64,000 bases of DNA from JBLXBZ01 sp048265185 (GTDB lineage Bacteria; Pseudomonadota; Alphaproteobacteria; Rhizobiales; Stappiaceae), in assembly GCA_048265185.1 (NCBI GenBank), contig JBLXBZ010000008.1:62001-126000 (forward strand), in the 5' to 3' direction. The notes under the pieces are model-generated. The model saw only the letters and a list, made by a program, of their open reading frames with translations. It was not told the origin of the DNA and did not search any database. Both the position numbers and the translations under genes were made by a program. This document shows, one piece after another, positions 44,419-52,532 of the stretch; positions within the stretch are counted from its first letter, which is position 1, and every line of letters starts with the position of its first letter.

Positions 44419-44645
44419 ATGAAAAGAGTGCGAGTTTCGTTCGTTGCGGCGGCGTGCGGGTAAGCGCTGGTTTGCGTTCGGCCTGGGCGTTGGACGCGAA
44501 GGGTTTACATGGTCGGGCTGGACGCCGCCGTCTGAAGTGCGCGTATGTGAAGTGAAAAAGAGGCGGAAATGCCGGTCTTCGTCAAAGGCGGTCTCAAGAA
44601 TCCGTTGGGAGCGCGCGTTTTATATCTGGGCGGCGCCGAATACCG
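44419..44645 (+). pseudogene. L,D-transpeptidase (YkuD/ErfK) relic cut by an IS remnant
   Basis: A ribosome site (GGAGG) and ATG at 44419 open a signal-like start MKRVRVSFVAAACG that stops at once. Pieces of an ErfK/YbiS-type L,D-transpeptidase follow in shifted frames: FTWSGWTPPSEVRVCEVKK (frame of 44444), then EAEMPVFVKGGLKNPLGARV and LYLGGAEYR (frame of 44419). These match the conserved 'MP..V.GGP.NPLGARALYLG..LYRIHG' region of the family. The sequence then passes directly into IS5-family transposase codons, so the catalytic Cys part is missing. At least two frameshifts and the truncation make it dead. The family call is by eye from this motif. Confidence 0.6.
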
Positions 44646-44812
44646 TTGCTTTATCGCCGTCGAGACAAGATCGAGAACATGTTCGGTAGGCTCAAGGACT
44701 GGCGCCGCATCCATATCCGCTATGGCCGCTGCGCCCACATCTTCATGTCTGCCATCTGTATCGCCGCAACCGTAATCTTCTGGCTAGAATCAATGAGCCT
44801 TGAGCCTAATTC
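44646..44812 (+). mobile_element. IS5-family transposase 3' remnant
   Basis: The frame from 44646 reads LYRRRDKIENMFGRLKDWRR, then RYGRCAHIFMSAICIAATVIFWL. This is the conserved C-terminal Y-R-E-N-F-R-K region of DDE transposases of the IS5 group, including the third catalytic glutamate in the KIEN.F segment. Nothing upstream of it resembles the rest of the transposase, so only the last ~50 codons remain. The remnant ends around 44812, at or inside the stop of the DUF1178 gene; the exact terminal repeat cannot be fixed. Confidence 0.7.
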
Positions 44813-45336
44813 ATGTCTTCGGGCAGGGTGGGAAGGGGAATGACGCCAATCCCCTCGTCCACCAAAGCTTCAACGTCATCGCGGGAAGCTTCGCCGTAGA
44901 TGCCGCGCTTATCCGCTTCGCCGTAGTGGATCTTCCGCGCTTCTTCGGCGAATTTCGGTCCCACGTAATCCGACGTGGCCATGAGCTCTTTTTTTAGCTC
45001 GCGTATTTTCTCAAAAACCTCCGCCACTTGCGCCGGGACTTCAGCGCCTGCGGGAGCCGTCCCGAGCGAAGAGGCCACGGCGGCGGACGGGGACGTGTCC
45101 GTCAACGATCCCGCCGGCGCGGCTTCAGGCGCCGCGTCTCTCTTTTCCTGACGGTTCATTTCTTTCTTGCGCGAGGTGGCCACAGCGGGCGCCATGAGTT
45201 GTTTCTCCACCTTATCCGCCCCGCACACTGGGCAGGTCAGCAGGTTACGCGCGTTTTGAGCGTCAAAGTCAGCGGAATTGCGAAACCATCCGTCAAAGGA
45301 ATGCCCCGCGGCGCATACAAGTGAATAATGGATCAC
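44806..45336 (-). CDS. DUF1178 family protein
   Basis: 176 residues. The N-terminus is a zinc-ribbon-like HYSLVCAAGHSFDGWFRNSADF with CPVCGADKVEKQLMAP following, typical of DUF1178. The middle is Ala/Pro-rich and variable. The C-terminus contains DYVGPKFAEEARKIHYGEAD and RGIYGEAS, the family's conserved block. Function is unknown; it is a core alphaproteobacterial gene usually found beside the nitrilase-type gene, as here, where the start overlaps the upstream stop by four bases. Its stop codon lies at the edge of the IS5 remnant, but the C-terminus looks natural (LPTLPEDMN). Confidence 0.9.
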   Translation of the reverse strand: MIHYSLVCAAGHSFDGWFRNSADFDAQNARNLLTCPVCGADKVEKQLMAPAVATSRKKEMNRQEKRDAAPEAAPAGSLTDTSPSAAVASSLGTAPAGAEVPAQVAEVFEKIRELKKELMATSDYVGPKFAEEARKIHYGEADKRGIYGEASRDDVEALVDEGIGVIPLPTLPEDMN

Positions 45337-46190
45337 AAGAACGGCTCCTGGCGTCCGGATTGATCATACTCAAATGGTTCAAAGGCGCGCTCATTTGCAA
45401 GCGCGGGAATACGTTGGCGCGCTTCATCCGCTTTGGCGGGGTCAATTAGCGCCATGGCGAATCCCGGCTCATCGCCATCGCATTCGCCTATCACCTCTCC
45501 CCAAGGAGAGACGATCAAGCTGTGACCAAAAGTTTCCCGGCCATCCTCATGCTTGCCGCCTTGCGCCGCCGAAATCATATAGGCTCCATTCTCTATCGCT
45601 CGAGAGCGTTGCAGCACGTGCCAATGCGCTTCTCCCGTGGGGCGGGTGAAGGCGGCGGGAGCGGTCAAAACTTTCGCGCCCGCTTTCGCCTGCGCCCTAA
45701 ATAATTGCGGGAAGCGCACGTCATAACAAATCGCCACGCCAATTCGGCACCATGGAGAAACGACGAGAGGACAGATTGAGCCGGGTTGATAAGTCGCGGA
45801 CTCGCGCCAGGTTCCGCCATCGGGCAAATCCACGTCAAACATATGAATTTTATCATAGCGCGCCGTTATCTCTCCGCTCCGGGAAATAAAATATCCCCGG
45901 TTAGCCGCCTTGTCTTCACCCGTACGAACGGCGAGCGAGCCAATATGCAAAATAACGTCCAGCTCTTTGGCCAGCGCTTGAAAAACGCGCAGCCCGTTAT
46001 CCTCATCCTCATACGCAATCCGACTGAATAGTTTATCGCGCCCTCGGACCAGAAGATTCGTCATTTCAGGGGTTTGAATATAATCCGCGCCCGCCGCCGC
46101 CGCGGCGCGGATCAAGGCGCAGGACTGCTCAATATTAACGTCTATATTTTCGCAGGACCTAAGCTGAATAACCGCAGCTTGAAACATCAT
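45333..46190 (-). CDS. Carbon-nitrogen hydrolase (nitrilase superfamily, Nit1-like)
   Basis: 285 residues with the Glu-Lys-Cys triad: E in TPEMTNL, K in ARYDKIHMFDVD, C in GVAICYDVRFPQLFR. The pattern, including YMISAAQGGKHEDGRETFGHS, is that of Nit1/deaminated-glutathione amidase-like enzymes, which hydrolyse amides such as deaminated glutathione as metabolite repair. It is encoded between grxC and DUF1178, the common alphaproteobacterial order, and overlaps DUF1178 by four bases. Two consecutive ATG codons make the exact start ambiguous by one residue. Confidence 0.9.
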   Translation of the reverse strand: MMFQAAVIQLRSCENIDVNIEQSCALIRAAAAAGADYIQTPEMTNLLVRGRDKLFSRIAYEDEDNGLRVFQALAKELDVILHIGSLAVRTGEDKAANRGYFISRSGEITARYDKIHMFDVDLPDGGTWRESATYQPGSICPLVVSPWCRIGVAICYDVRFPQLFRAQAKAGAKVLTAPAAFTRPTGEAHWHVLQRSRAIENGAYMISAAQGGKHEDGRETFGHSLIVSPWGEVIGECDGDEPGFAMALIDPAKADEARQRIPALANERAFEPFEYDQSGRQEPFL

Positions 46191-46251
46191 TTGACTACAC
46201 CGAGGGTCAAGGGCGAAACCATAAATCAGCGCGCTCTGTTCTCACGTTGCC

Positions 46252-46509
46252 TCACGCCGCCAACAAATCGTCCAATTTACCACTGCGTTCCAAATCCATA
46301 AGGTCGTCACAGCCGCCAACATGGGTCTCCCCAATAAAAACTTGCGGGAATGTGGCCCGTCCGCCGGAACGCTGAATCATTTCAGAACGAAGCGCCGGTT
46401 CGAAAGTCGCGTCCAGTTCCTGAAAAGCGATTTCCTTTTTTTGCAGCAAACGTTTCGCCGCCGTACAAAATCCGCACATTTGACGAGTGTAAATCACGAC
46501 ATTGGCCAT
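46252..46509 (-). CDS. grxC: Glutaredoxin 3
   Basis: 85 residues, the size of bacterial Grx3. The dithiol site CGFC lies in VVIYTRQMCGFCTAAKRLL, with cis-proline FPQVFIGETHVGGCDDL forming the glutathione groove. It reduces disulfides and glutathionylated proteins with glutathione. ATG 46509 is preceded by AAGGGA at good spacing; a start 33 bp upstream is unlikely. It is followed by the nitrilase gene after 61 bp. Confidence 0.95.
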   Translation of the reverse strand: MANVVIYTRQMCGFCTAAKRLLQKKEIAFQELDATFEPALRSEMIQRSGGRATFPQVFIGETHVGGCDDLMDLERSGKLDDLLAA

Positions 46510-46642
46510 AGCAGATCCCTTGATAACCGCGTCCAAAAGCATAAAGTTGAGGCTCTGTATATTGGCATATTGGCGTCGAGAACAAGTCCTTCTCGATATT
46601 TACCGCCTTCGGCGCATGATGCCCGTCTCTTTCAGGTAAGCG

Positions 46643-47572
46643 TCATTGCAATGGCTCATTCGCGTGAGCGCGCGCGAAAGTCAATACGTCCACTTCCTTC
46701 GCGCCGGCGCTCAACAGCGTTTTCGCGCAAGCGTTCATGGTCGCTCCCGTGGTGTAGACGTCGTCGATTAAAACCACGCGGCGCCCGAGGATCTCTCCAA
46801 GACGTTCCTGTGGGACGGCGAAAGCGCCGCGAACGTTTTCCATGCGCGCGCGCGCCGATAGTCCCACCTGATTACGGGTCGGACGCTGACGGAGCAAAGC
46901 GTCCAGTCGGACCGGAGCGTTTTGCGTCTCCCCAAGGGCGCGCGCGAGCAGCGCCGCCTGATTATACCGCCGTCGCCACAGCCGTCCCCGGTGCAGCGGC
47001 ACCGGCGCAAGCAAAGGGCGGTCCGCCAGCAGCTCCGCCCCCGCCCTCGCCATCCACACAGCCATTAGCTTGGATAGTTCCGGCCGGTCGCCATATTTCA
47101 GCATATGAACCATATCGCGCGCCGGCCCCTCAAAAGCGACAGCGGATCTGGCCCTGCCAAATATCGGCGGAGCGGCGATCGCCGCAGGCGAAACGGCGTC
47201 CGGTCCCAGATCATAAGCGAAGGGCAAGCCAAGACGCGCGCACCAAGGCGGAGACAAAAAAATCGTTTTTCTCCAGCAGGACGCGCATAATGCGTCCTCA
47301 TCGCCGGTAAACCGACCGCAAGCGCCGCAAGTAGGAGGAAAAACCAAATCGGCAGTTTTTCTGAGCAGTCGCAATGACCACGCGCCCCGCGCGAATGTTT
47401 CAGACGCCAGAGCCTCAGGCGCCAGAATCTCAAGAGGCTGCGTCCTCAAGTCCGGCTTTCCAGAGGGGAGCGTCGGCGCTTCGCTTGAGACGTCCGTGAG
47501 CGGAAGATAATTTTCTCCCTCTTCAGTTTTCTTGTGCAGTTTCCGAAGATTCAGGCGACTTAACCATCCCAT
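46643..47572 (-). CDS. comF: ComF family phosphoribosyltransferase-like protein
   Basis: 309 residues. It has a zinc-binding double zinc-ribbon (CGACGRF, CASCW), then VAFEGPARDMVHMLKYGDRPEL, PVPLHRGRLWRRRYNQAALLA, and the PRPP-binding motif VVLIDDVYTTGATMNAC. Proteobacterial ComF/GntX proteins link to DNA uptake in competent species, but the enzymatic role is unknown. The N-terminal ~70 residues are an extra, variable region. ATG 47572 has GGGAG upstream; an in-frame TTG at 47605 is the alternative. It is divergent from the methyltransferase gene and upstream of grxC. Confidence 0.9.
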   Translation of the reverse strand: MGWLSRLNLRKLHKKTEEGENYLPLTDVSSEAPTLPSGKPDLRTQPLEILAPEALASETFARGAWSLRLLRKTADLVFPPTCGACGRFTGDEDALCASCWRKTIFLSPPWCARLGLPFAYDLGPDAVSPAAIAAPPIFGRARSAVAFEGPARDMVHMLKYGDRPELSKLMAVWMARAGAELLADRPLLAPVPLHRGRLWRRRYNQAALLARALGETQNAPVRLDALLRQRPTRNQVGLSARARMENVRGAFAVPQERLGEILGRRVVLIDDVYTTGATMNACAKTLLSAGAKEVDVLTFARAHANEPLQ

Positions 47573-47646
47573 GCCCCGCTTGCTCCCTTGCCCTGCAAGC
47601 CTCAAGATACCATAACCATCCGTAAATGCGTCAACCGGAACATATT

Positions 47647-48585
47647 ATGCCAAGGCCTTCCGATAATTCCGCTTTGTTTGATCGCGCCTGCGCGCTCATG
47701 CGCCGTCAGCGCGCCCGCCGGATGTCGCATGACGGCGCCGACTTTCTTTTGCGCCGGGCCGCCCAAGAAACAATAGAGCGGCTGGCGGTGGTCAGCAGGC
47801 AATTTGACGTGGCGTTGGAGTTGGGGGGACATGAAGGGCAAGTCACCCAGGCCCTTGAGCAATTGCCCAATGTCAGCTCTGTGCTTCAAGGCGACGTGGT
47901 CTCTTCCTCCGGCGACGCCGGTCAAGCGGCGCTGGTCTTGAGAGAGGACCTGCTGCCCTTTGCGCCGGAGAGCCTGGATCTGATCGTCAGCGTCTTGACG
48001 CTTCACACGGTCAACGACCTTCCTGGCGCGCTGATTCAAATGCGCAAGGCTCTGAAGCCTGATGGTTTGCTGCTGGCGTGTTTACCCGGCGGGGAAACGC
48101 TCTGTGAGCTGCGCGATACGCTTTTGCAAGCGGAGCTGGAAATAACGGCGGGGGTCACGCCGCGCGTTTCTCCCTTCGCCGGCGCTCGCGATATGGGGGC
48201 GCTTCTGCAACGCGCCGGTTTCGCGCTGCCGGTGGCGGATCAGGATCGCATTATCGTGCGCTATGATCACTTATTCGATCTCATGAAAGATTTGCGTGCT
48301 ATGGGCGCCACCAATATTTTGACCGAGCGTAGCAAAAAACCGGCCTCGCGCATGCTTTTTCAACGCGCTGCGGAACTCTACGCGCAAAAATACAGCGACC
48401 CGGACGGGCGCGTGCGCGCGACATTTGATCTGGTGTCCCTGTCAGGATGGGCGCCGCATGAGGATCAGCAAAAACCGCTGGCTCCAGGGTCGGCGAAAAT
48501 AAGGCTGGCTGACGCGCTGGGCGCTAAAGAATACTCAGCAGGTGAAAGTCACGGGCGCAATCACAAAAGCTCTAAAGAAAATTAA
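47647..48585 (+). CDS. SAM-dependent methyltransferase, BioC/NDUFAF5-like
   Basis: 312 residues from ATG 47647. The N-terminus LFDRACALMRRQRARRMSHD and the class I methyltransferase core (VALELGGHEGQVTQAL, then ESLDLIVSVLTLHTVNDLPGAL) are typical of the alphaproteobacterial family related to mitochondrial NDUFAF5 and to BioC. NDUFAF5 hydroxylates a complex I arginine, and BioC methylates malonyl-ACP for biotin. Which applies cannot be told here, though the position opposite comF is the standard location of the NDUFAF5-like gene. The ATG at 47626 is possible but lacks a ribosome site. Confidence 0.85.
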   Translation: MPRPSDNSALFDRACALMRRQRARRMSHDGADFLLRRAAQETIERLAVVSRQFDVALELGGHEGQVTQALEQLPNVSSVLQGDVVSSSGDAGQAALVLREDLLPFAPESLDLIVSVLTLHTVNDLPGALIQMRKALKPDGLLLACLPGGETLCELRDTLLQAELEITAGVTPRVSPFAGARDMGALLQRAGFALPVADQDRIIVRYDHLFDLMKDLRAMGATNILTERSKKPASRMLFQRAAELYAQKYSDPDGRVRATFDLVSLSGWAPHEDQQKPLAPGSAKIRLADALGAKEYSAGESHGRNHKSSKEN

Positions 48586-48603
48586 ATGTGTCGGCGCGCG
48601 ATA

Positions 48604-48825
48604 TCAACCAAGCGCGGCGTTGAAAGCTTCGCTCAGCGCCCCGAAAACATCGCTGTTCAATTGCGAGCCAATCGCCCCGATAGCGGTTACGATCGCTAAT
48701 GTGATCAACCCGGCGATGAGCACGTACTCCACCGCCATCGCGCCGTTTTCATCCGCCCTGAAAAGCGAAAGCTTTCCGTTTGGTGAAACCGGCTCGCGCG
48801 TTACGTCAAAGGGTGATTTCGTCAT
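48604..48825 (-). CDS. Flp-family type IVb pilin
   Basis: 73 residues. The mature part begins in ADENGAMAVEYVLIAGLITL and continues AIVTAIGAIGSQL, the hydrophobic N-terminal helix of Flp/Fap pilins. It would be cleaved by a TadV-type prepilin peptidase and assembled by the Tad machinery. No cpa/tad assembly genes are in the window, so it is an orphan here and must use a machine encoded elsewhere, if active. It converges with the methyltransferase gene, 18 bp apart. Confidence 0.8.
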   Translation of the reverse strand: MTKSPFDVTREPVSPNGKLSLFRADENGAMAVEYVLIAGLITLAIVTAIGAIGSQLNSDVFGALSEAFNAALG

Positions 48826-48886
48826 TGCCCGTGCCCTGTTTGTCGGTTCGCAGTCTTTTCAACCGAAGAGCTTTAAGGGCGCGCAG

Positions 48887-49285
48887 TCAGACCAGATCGA
48901 TAAGGTGCGGAATCAATGGTTCATCCGCCGGCGGCATCGGATAGTCCCGCAACCTTACGGGGCGCACCCATTTCAACGCCTGTCCTTCTCGTCCGGTCGG
49001 CGTTCCCGACCATCTTCGGCAGACATACAATGGCATCAGCAAATGAAAATCATCGTAAGCGAAGCTCGCAAATGTTAATGGCGCGAGGCACTCTTTTTTA
49101 ACCGTAATGCCGAGCTCTTCCTCCAATTCACGGATCAAAGCTTCCTCCGGGCGCTCGCCATTTTCCACTTTTCCACCCGGAAACTCCCACAATCCCGCCA
49201 GCGCCTTGCCTTCGGGGCGCTGGGCGATCAAAACACGATTGTCCGCGTCAAACAGCGCGCAGGCGCTCACAAGCACAAGTTTCAT
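48887..49285 (-). CDS. mutT: 8-oxo-dGTP diphosphatase MutT (Nudix)
   Basis: 132 residues with the complete Nudix box G-x5-E-x7-RELEEE (in GGKVENGERPEEALIRELEEELGI, given here as key residues G, E, R-E-L-x-E-E). The N-terminal VLVSACALFDADNRVLIAQR and the C-terminal WVRPVRLRDYPMPPAD fit MutT. It removes oxidised dGTP from the nucleotide pool. It follows the GNAT and argJ genes on the same strand, the standard alphaproteobacterial order. Confidence 0.93.
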   Translation of the reverse strand: MKLVLVSACALFDADNRVLIAQRPEGKALAGLWEFPGGKVENGERPEEALIRELEEELGITVKKECLAPLTFASFAYDDFHLLMPLYVCRRWSGTPTGREGQALKWVRPVRLRDYPMPPADEPLIPHLIDLV

Positions 49286-49345
49286 ATTTCCCCGCGTTTC
49301 GTTCTTGGACGGCGCGTCAACCTTTGGCTTACCATATCCGTCAAA

Positions 49346-50161
49346 TCAATCGTGAAATTTGGCGCGCGGCGCTCGCCGATAATAATAATCGTAGCGTCGC
49401 TCAAGCCCGCAAGAGCGGTAAAGCTTAATGGCCGCGGCGTTGTCAGCTTGAACGTTCAGCGAGATCATTTGCGCGCCGCCCGCACGTCCCCACCCCATGC
49501 ACGTCTCTATGAGACGCCGTCCGGCGCCAAGCTGGCGCAATTCCGGCGCCACGAACACTTCATAGATCGAGACGATTGTTCCCTGCCTGACGGCCAGCGC
49601 CACGGCTCCGTGACGCACGCCCTTCACAGTGAGACTGATAAAAGCTCTATCCCCCGTGACGGCGTTCAGCATTTTTAGCAAAACAGATTGCTGGCGGGCG
49701 TCCAATGCATTCAAACGCGACAACGCGTCGAACCAATCGCGGGGAACGCATGTCGCCTCGTCGAACACATCCGCCGCCGCCGCCGCCTCAACAATCGGAA
49801 GAAGCGGCCCCGCCATGGCGTGAGAGCGATCAAACCGCTCCCACCCGCGCCGGTCAAGCTCACGGCTCACGCTGGCCGGCGTCAAAGGCGTGATCCGAAT
49901 CACCGGCTCAATCGCTTGCCGGTGGTAAAGCCGGACGGCTTCGTCAATCCGCCCGGGCGCGTTCTCCTCATCCAACGGATCCAGAAAATTAACCGAATTC
50001 GCCCGCTTGGTGTAGCCGCCGGCGAAACGGATCAGCCAGCTTCCGTCATGGACAAGCCTAAGACACGGCCAGCCGGTGAAACTGACAGCCTCCAGCCGGC
50101 GCGCCTCGTTTAGCGAGCAGTTAATCTGCGCCTCGGGAGCCTCGTCAGCTACGGTAGTCAC
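49346..50161 (-). CDS. GNAT-family N-acetyltransferase
   Basis: 271 residues. The GNAT acetyl-CoA-binding region is in the C-terminal half: VSIYEVFVAPELRQLGAGRR and MISLNVQADNAAAIKLYRSCG. I chose GTG 50161, which has GGAG (50172-50169) seven bases upstream, both inside the argJ coding end; ATG 50176 would extend the overlap. The overlap with argJ (17 bp) means coupled translation. Genes at this place between argJ and mutT are conserved in alphaproteobacteria; the acetylation target is unknown. Confidence 0.85.
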   Translation of the reverse strand: MTTVADEAPEAQINCSLNEARRLEAVSFTGWPCLRLVHDGSWLIRFAGGYTKRANSVNFLDPLDEENAPGRIDEAVRLYHRQAIEPVIRITPLTPASVSRELDRRGWERFDRSHAMAGPLLPIVEAAAAADVFDEATCVPRDWFDALSRLNALDARQQSVLLKMLNAVTGDRAFISLTVKGVRHGAVALAVRQGTIVSIYEVFVAPELRQLGAGRRLIETCMGWGRAGGAQMISLNVQADNAAAIKLYRSCGLERRYDYYYRRAPRAKFHD

Positions 50162-51377
50162 CGTTGATCTCCACATAGGCCTTGGTCAGATCGCACGTCC
50201 AGACCGTCGCTTTCCCCGCGCCTAATCCCAAATCCACCTTGATCGGAATATCGGTCGCTTTCATGATCGCCGAGGTTTCAACTTCAGAGTAATCCGGATC
50301 GCGTTCTCCATTGACGGCCACGCGAACATCGCCAAACCAGATGGACAGCAAGTCCCTATCGGCCGGTTCTCCGGCCTTGCCCACCGCCATCACCACACGG
50401 CCCCAGTTGGCGTCTTCCCCGGCCACCGCCGTTTTCACCAAAGGCGAATTGGCGATCGACAAGGCCACCCGTTTGGCGGAGGCGTCGCTTTCGGCGCCTT
50501 TGACGGTGACTTCGACGAATTTGCGCGCGCCTTCCCCGTCCTTGACGATCCAATGGGCAAGCTCGCGCATCAAATCCGCCAAAGCGACTTTGAAAGCGGC
50601 GAGTTGTGGGTCCGCCGGGTCGTTCACGCGCGCAGCGTCCGCTTTGCCGGTGGCGAACAGAAGCACCGTGTCGGAGGTGGAGGTGTCGCTGTCCACGGTG
50701 ATCGAATTGAATGAACCGCCTACCGCTTCGCTTAACAGCGCCTGCAGCGCAGGCGCGGCGATAGGCGCGTCGGTGAATAGAAACGACAGCATCGTCGCCA
50801 TATCCGGCGCAATCATCCCTGCGCCTTTGGCGATTCCATTCAAGGTGACTTTCGTTCCGCCAAAGTCGACGGTTCTGGTCGCAATCTTGGGAAATGTGTC
50901 GGTGGTCATGATCGCCTTGGCCGCCTCCAGCCAATGCCCCGTATCAAGACGATCGCGCAAACCACCGATCACGCCTTCGAATTTCTCCGCCGGGAGCGGT
51001 TCGCCAATCACGCCGGTGGAGGCGAGAAACACCTGCGATTCCTGAACGCCCAAAGCCTCAGCGGCGATGCGCGCGGACAATTCGACAGCGTTGCGACCTT
51101 TCACGCCTGTGAACGCATTGGCGTTGCCGGAATTGACAAGCAAAACGCGCGCGCCGCCGCCGGAAAGATTTTTCCGGCACCAGTCCACAGGCGCGGACGG
51201 GCATTTGGAGCGGGTGAAGACGCCTGCAACTTCGGTTCCCGCGTCCAGAGCCGCCAGCAGAACGTCCGTGCGTCCTTTATATTTGACGCCCGCCTCGGCC
51301 GTGGCGAATCGAACGCCGGCGATGTCGGGAACGTCAGGGTAAGAGGCGGGGGCGAGGGGAGAAACGTCGGTGCTCAT
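50145..51377 (-). CDS. argJ: Bifunctional ornithine acetyltransferase / N-acetylglutamate synthase
   Basis: 410 residues. ArgJ transfers the acetyl group from N-acetylornithine to glutamate, closing the arginine acetyl cycle. The self-cleavage site is KGAGMIAPDMATMLSF, where the threonine of ATML becomes the nucleophile of the beta chain. Other marks are CRKNLSGGGARVLLVNSGNA and the C-terminal DLTKAYVEINGDYRS. ATG 51377 has GGAGC at good spacing; the frame continuing to 51482 is rejected. It starts the argJ-GNAT-mutT run, and the parvulin gene lies upstream behind a terminator. Confidence 0.95.
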   Translation of the reverse strand: MSTDVSPLAPASYPDVPDIAGVRFATAEAGVKYKGRTDVLLAALDAGTEVAGVFTRSKCPSAPVDWCRKNLSGGGARVLLVNSGNANAFTGVKGRNAVELSARIAAEALGVQESQVFLASTGVIGEPLPAEKFEGVIGGLRDRLDTGHWLEAAKAIMTTDTFPKIATRTVDFGGTKVTLNGIAKGAGMIAPDMATMLSFLFTDAPIAAPALQALLSEAVGGSFNSITVDSDTSTSDTVLLFATGKADAARVNDPADPQLAAFKVALADLMRELAHWIVKDGEGARKFVEVTVKGAESDASAKRVALSIANSPLVKTAVAGEDANWGRVVMAVGKAGEPADRDLLSIWFGDVRVAVNGERDPDYSEVETSAIMKATDIPIKVDLGLGAGKATVWTCDLTKAYVEINGDYRS

Positions 51378-51559
51378 GTGAAAGCTCCAAAAGAAAGGCC
51401 AATCAAAGGGCGAGTTGTTGAACGAGCCAAGGCATGTCTTGCGCTTAAATCGCATGCGCCATGCCTTAACTCTACGTCTCAAGGCCGGGAGATTATAAGA
51501 ACGGATTCCTCTATGGACGGCGAAACACGCCTGATCGCCCTAAAATCGCAAGGTCTCAA

Positions 51560-51594
51560 AACAGCGACGCCGCCAGCACGCTGACGGCGTCGCT
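51560..51594 (-). terminator. Rho-independent terminator after the parvulin gene
   Basis: AGCGACGCCG (51563-51572) pairs with CGGCGTCGCT (51585-51594), a 10-bp perfect stem around a 12-nt loop. On the minus strand it is followed by GTTTTGAG. It lies 50 bp after the end of the peptidyl-prolyl isomerase gene and before argJ, so argJ probably has its own promoter. Confidence 0.7.
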
Positions 51595-51644
51595 TTCCAT
51601 GCATTTCACCACCGGCGCCATCTGGCAAGGCGGTTATTGAAGCG

Positions 51645-52532
51645 TTAGTTACTTTTTTCCTCGCTCTCGGCTTTTTCATCGTCCTGCGAGGATGCATCCG
51701 ACGAATCAGCGGCGGGAATAATTTCGATCTTGGTTTTGGCCTTCAGGTCCGCCATCACTTTTTCAAAGCGCGCGCGCGCTAGTTCCTGGCGTAATTGATC
51801 CGCCACTTCGCTAAATGCGGGCGCGGGCTGATTGCGCTTGTCTTCCACCTTGATCACGTGCCAACCGAACTGGGTCTCCACCGGCTCCTTGGTGTAATCG
51901 CCCGTTTCCATGGCGAAAACCGCGTCGTCGAATGGCTTCACCATGCGGCCTTTGGTGAAGTATCCCAGATCTCCGCCCGCCGGACCTGAAGGACCGGTTG
52001 ACTTTTCCTTGGCTAGTTCGGCGAAATCCGCGCCGCTATCCAGCTCCTTGATGACCGCTTCCGCCTCTTCCTTGGTTTTCAGCAAGATGTGACGGGCCTG
52101 AACTTCAATTTCGCCTTCAAAATCGGCGAACTGCTTATCATAGGCCGCTTTGACGTCGGCTTCCGTGATCTTGTCTTCAACTTCCTTGACGAAATAAGCG
52201 TTGCGCAGAGCGCGCATGGTCAAAAAGCTGACTTGCCTCTTGAAGTCTGGATCATCGGCGATGCCTTCAGCCGTGGCGGCTTCCGCCATGACTTTCATGT
52301 CCACCACCACGTCCGTGAGAACTTTTTTCCACTGCGCTGGTGGAACCCGCTGCAATTGGCCGGAAAAATCCTGCGCTGCAAAGGCGATATCCGCCTCGGT
52401 GACAACTCCGTCGCCAACTTTCGCCACGACTTCGGCGCCCTCATCCGCGCTCGCCGAAGACAAGAGCAATCCCGTGAGAACCGCGCAAACGCTAAGAGGG
52501 CGGAGCACTGCGGCTGTGGTTTTTACGAACAT
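51645..52532 (-). CDS. Periplasmic parvulin-type peptidyl-prolyl isomerase
   Basis: 295 residues. A signal peptide (RPLSVCAVLTGLLLSSASA) precedes a SurA/PrsA-like chaperone part, then a rotamase domain. The rotamase reads VQARHILLKTKEEAEAVIKE, SGPAGGDLGYFTKGRMVKPF, and FGWHVIKVEDKR. The tail is acidic and Ser/Lys-rich. It assists folding of exported proteins. It is divergent from secA across 588 bp, so an export chaperone and the export motor are neighbours, a conserved arrangement in alphaproteobacteria. Confidence 0.92.
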   Translation of the reverse strand: MFVKTTAAVLRPLSVCAVLTGLLLSSASADEGAEVVAKVGDGVVTEADIAFAAQDFSGQLQRVPPAQWKKVLTDVVVDMKVMAEAATAEGIADDPDFKRQVSFLTMRALRNAYFVKEVEDKITEADVKAAYDKQFADFEGEIEVQARHILLKTKEEAEAVIKELDSGADFAELAKEKSTGPSGPAGGDLGYFTKGRMVKPFDDAVFAMETGDYTKEPVETQFGWHVIKVEDKRNQPAPAFSEVADQLRQELARARFEKVMADLKAKTKIEIIPAADSSDASSQDDEKAESEEKSN

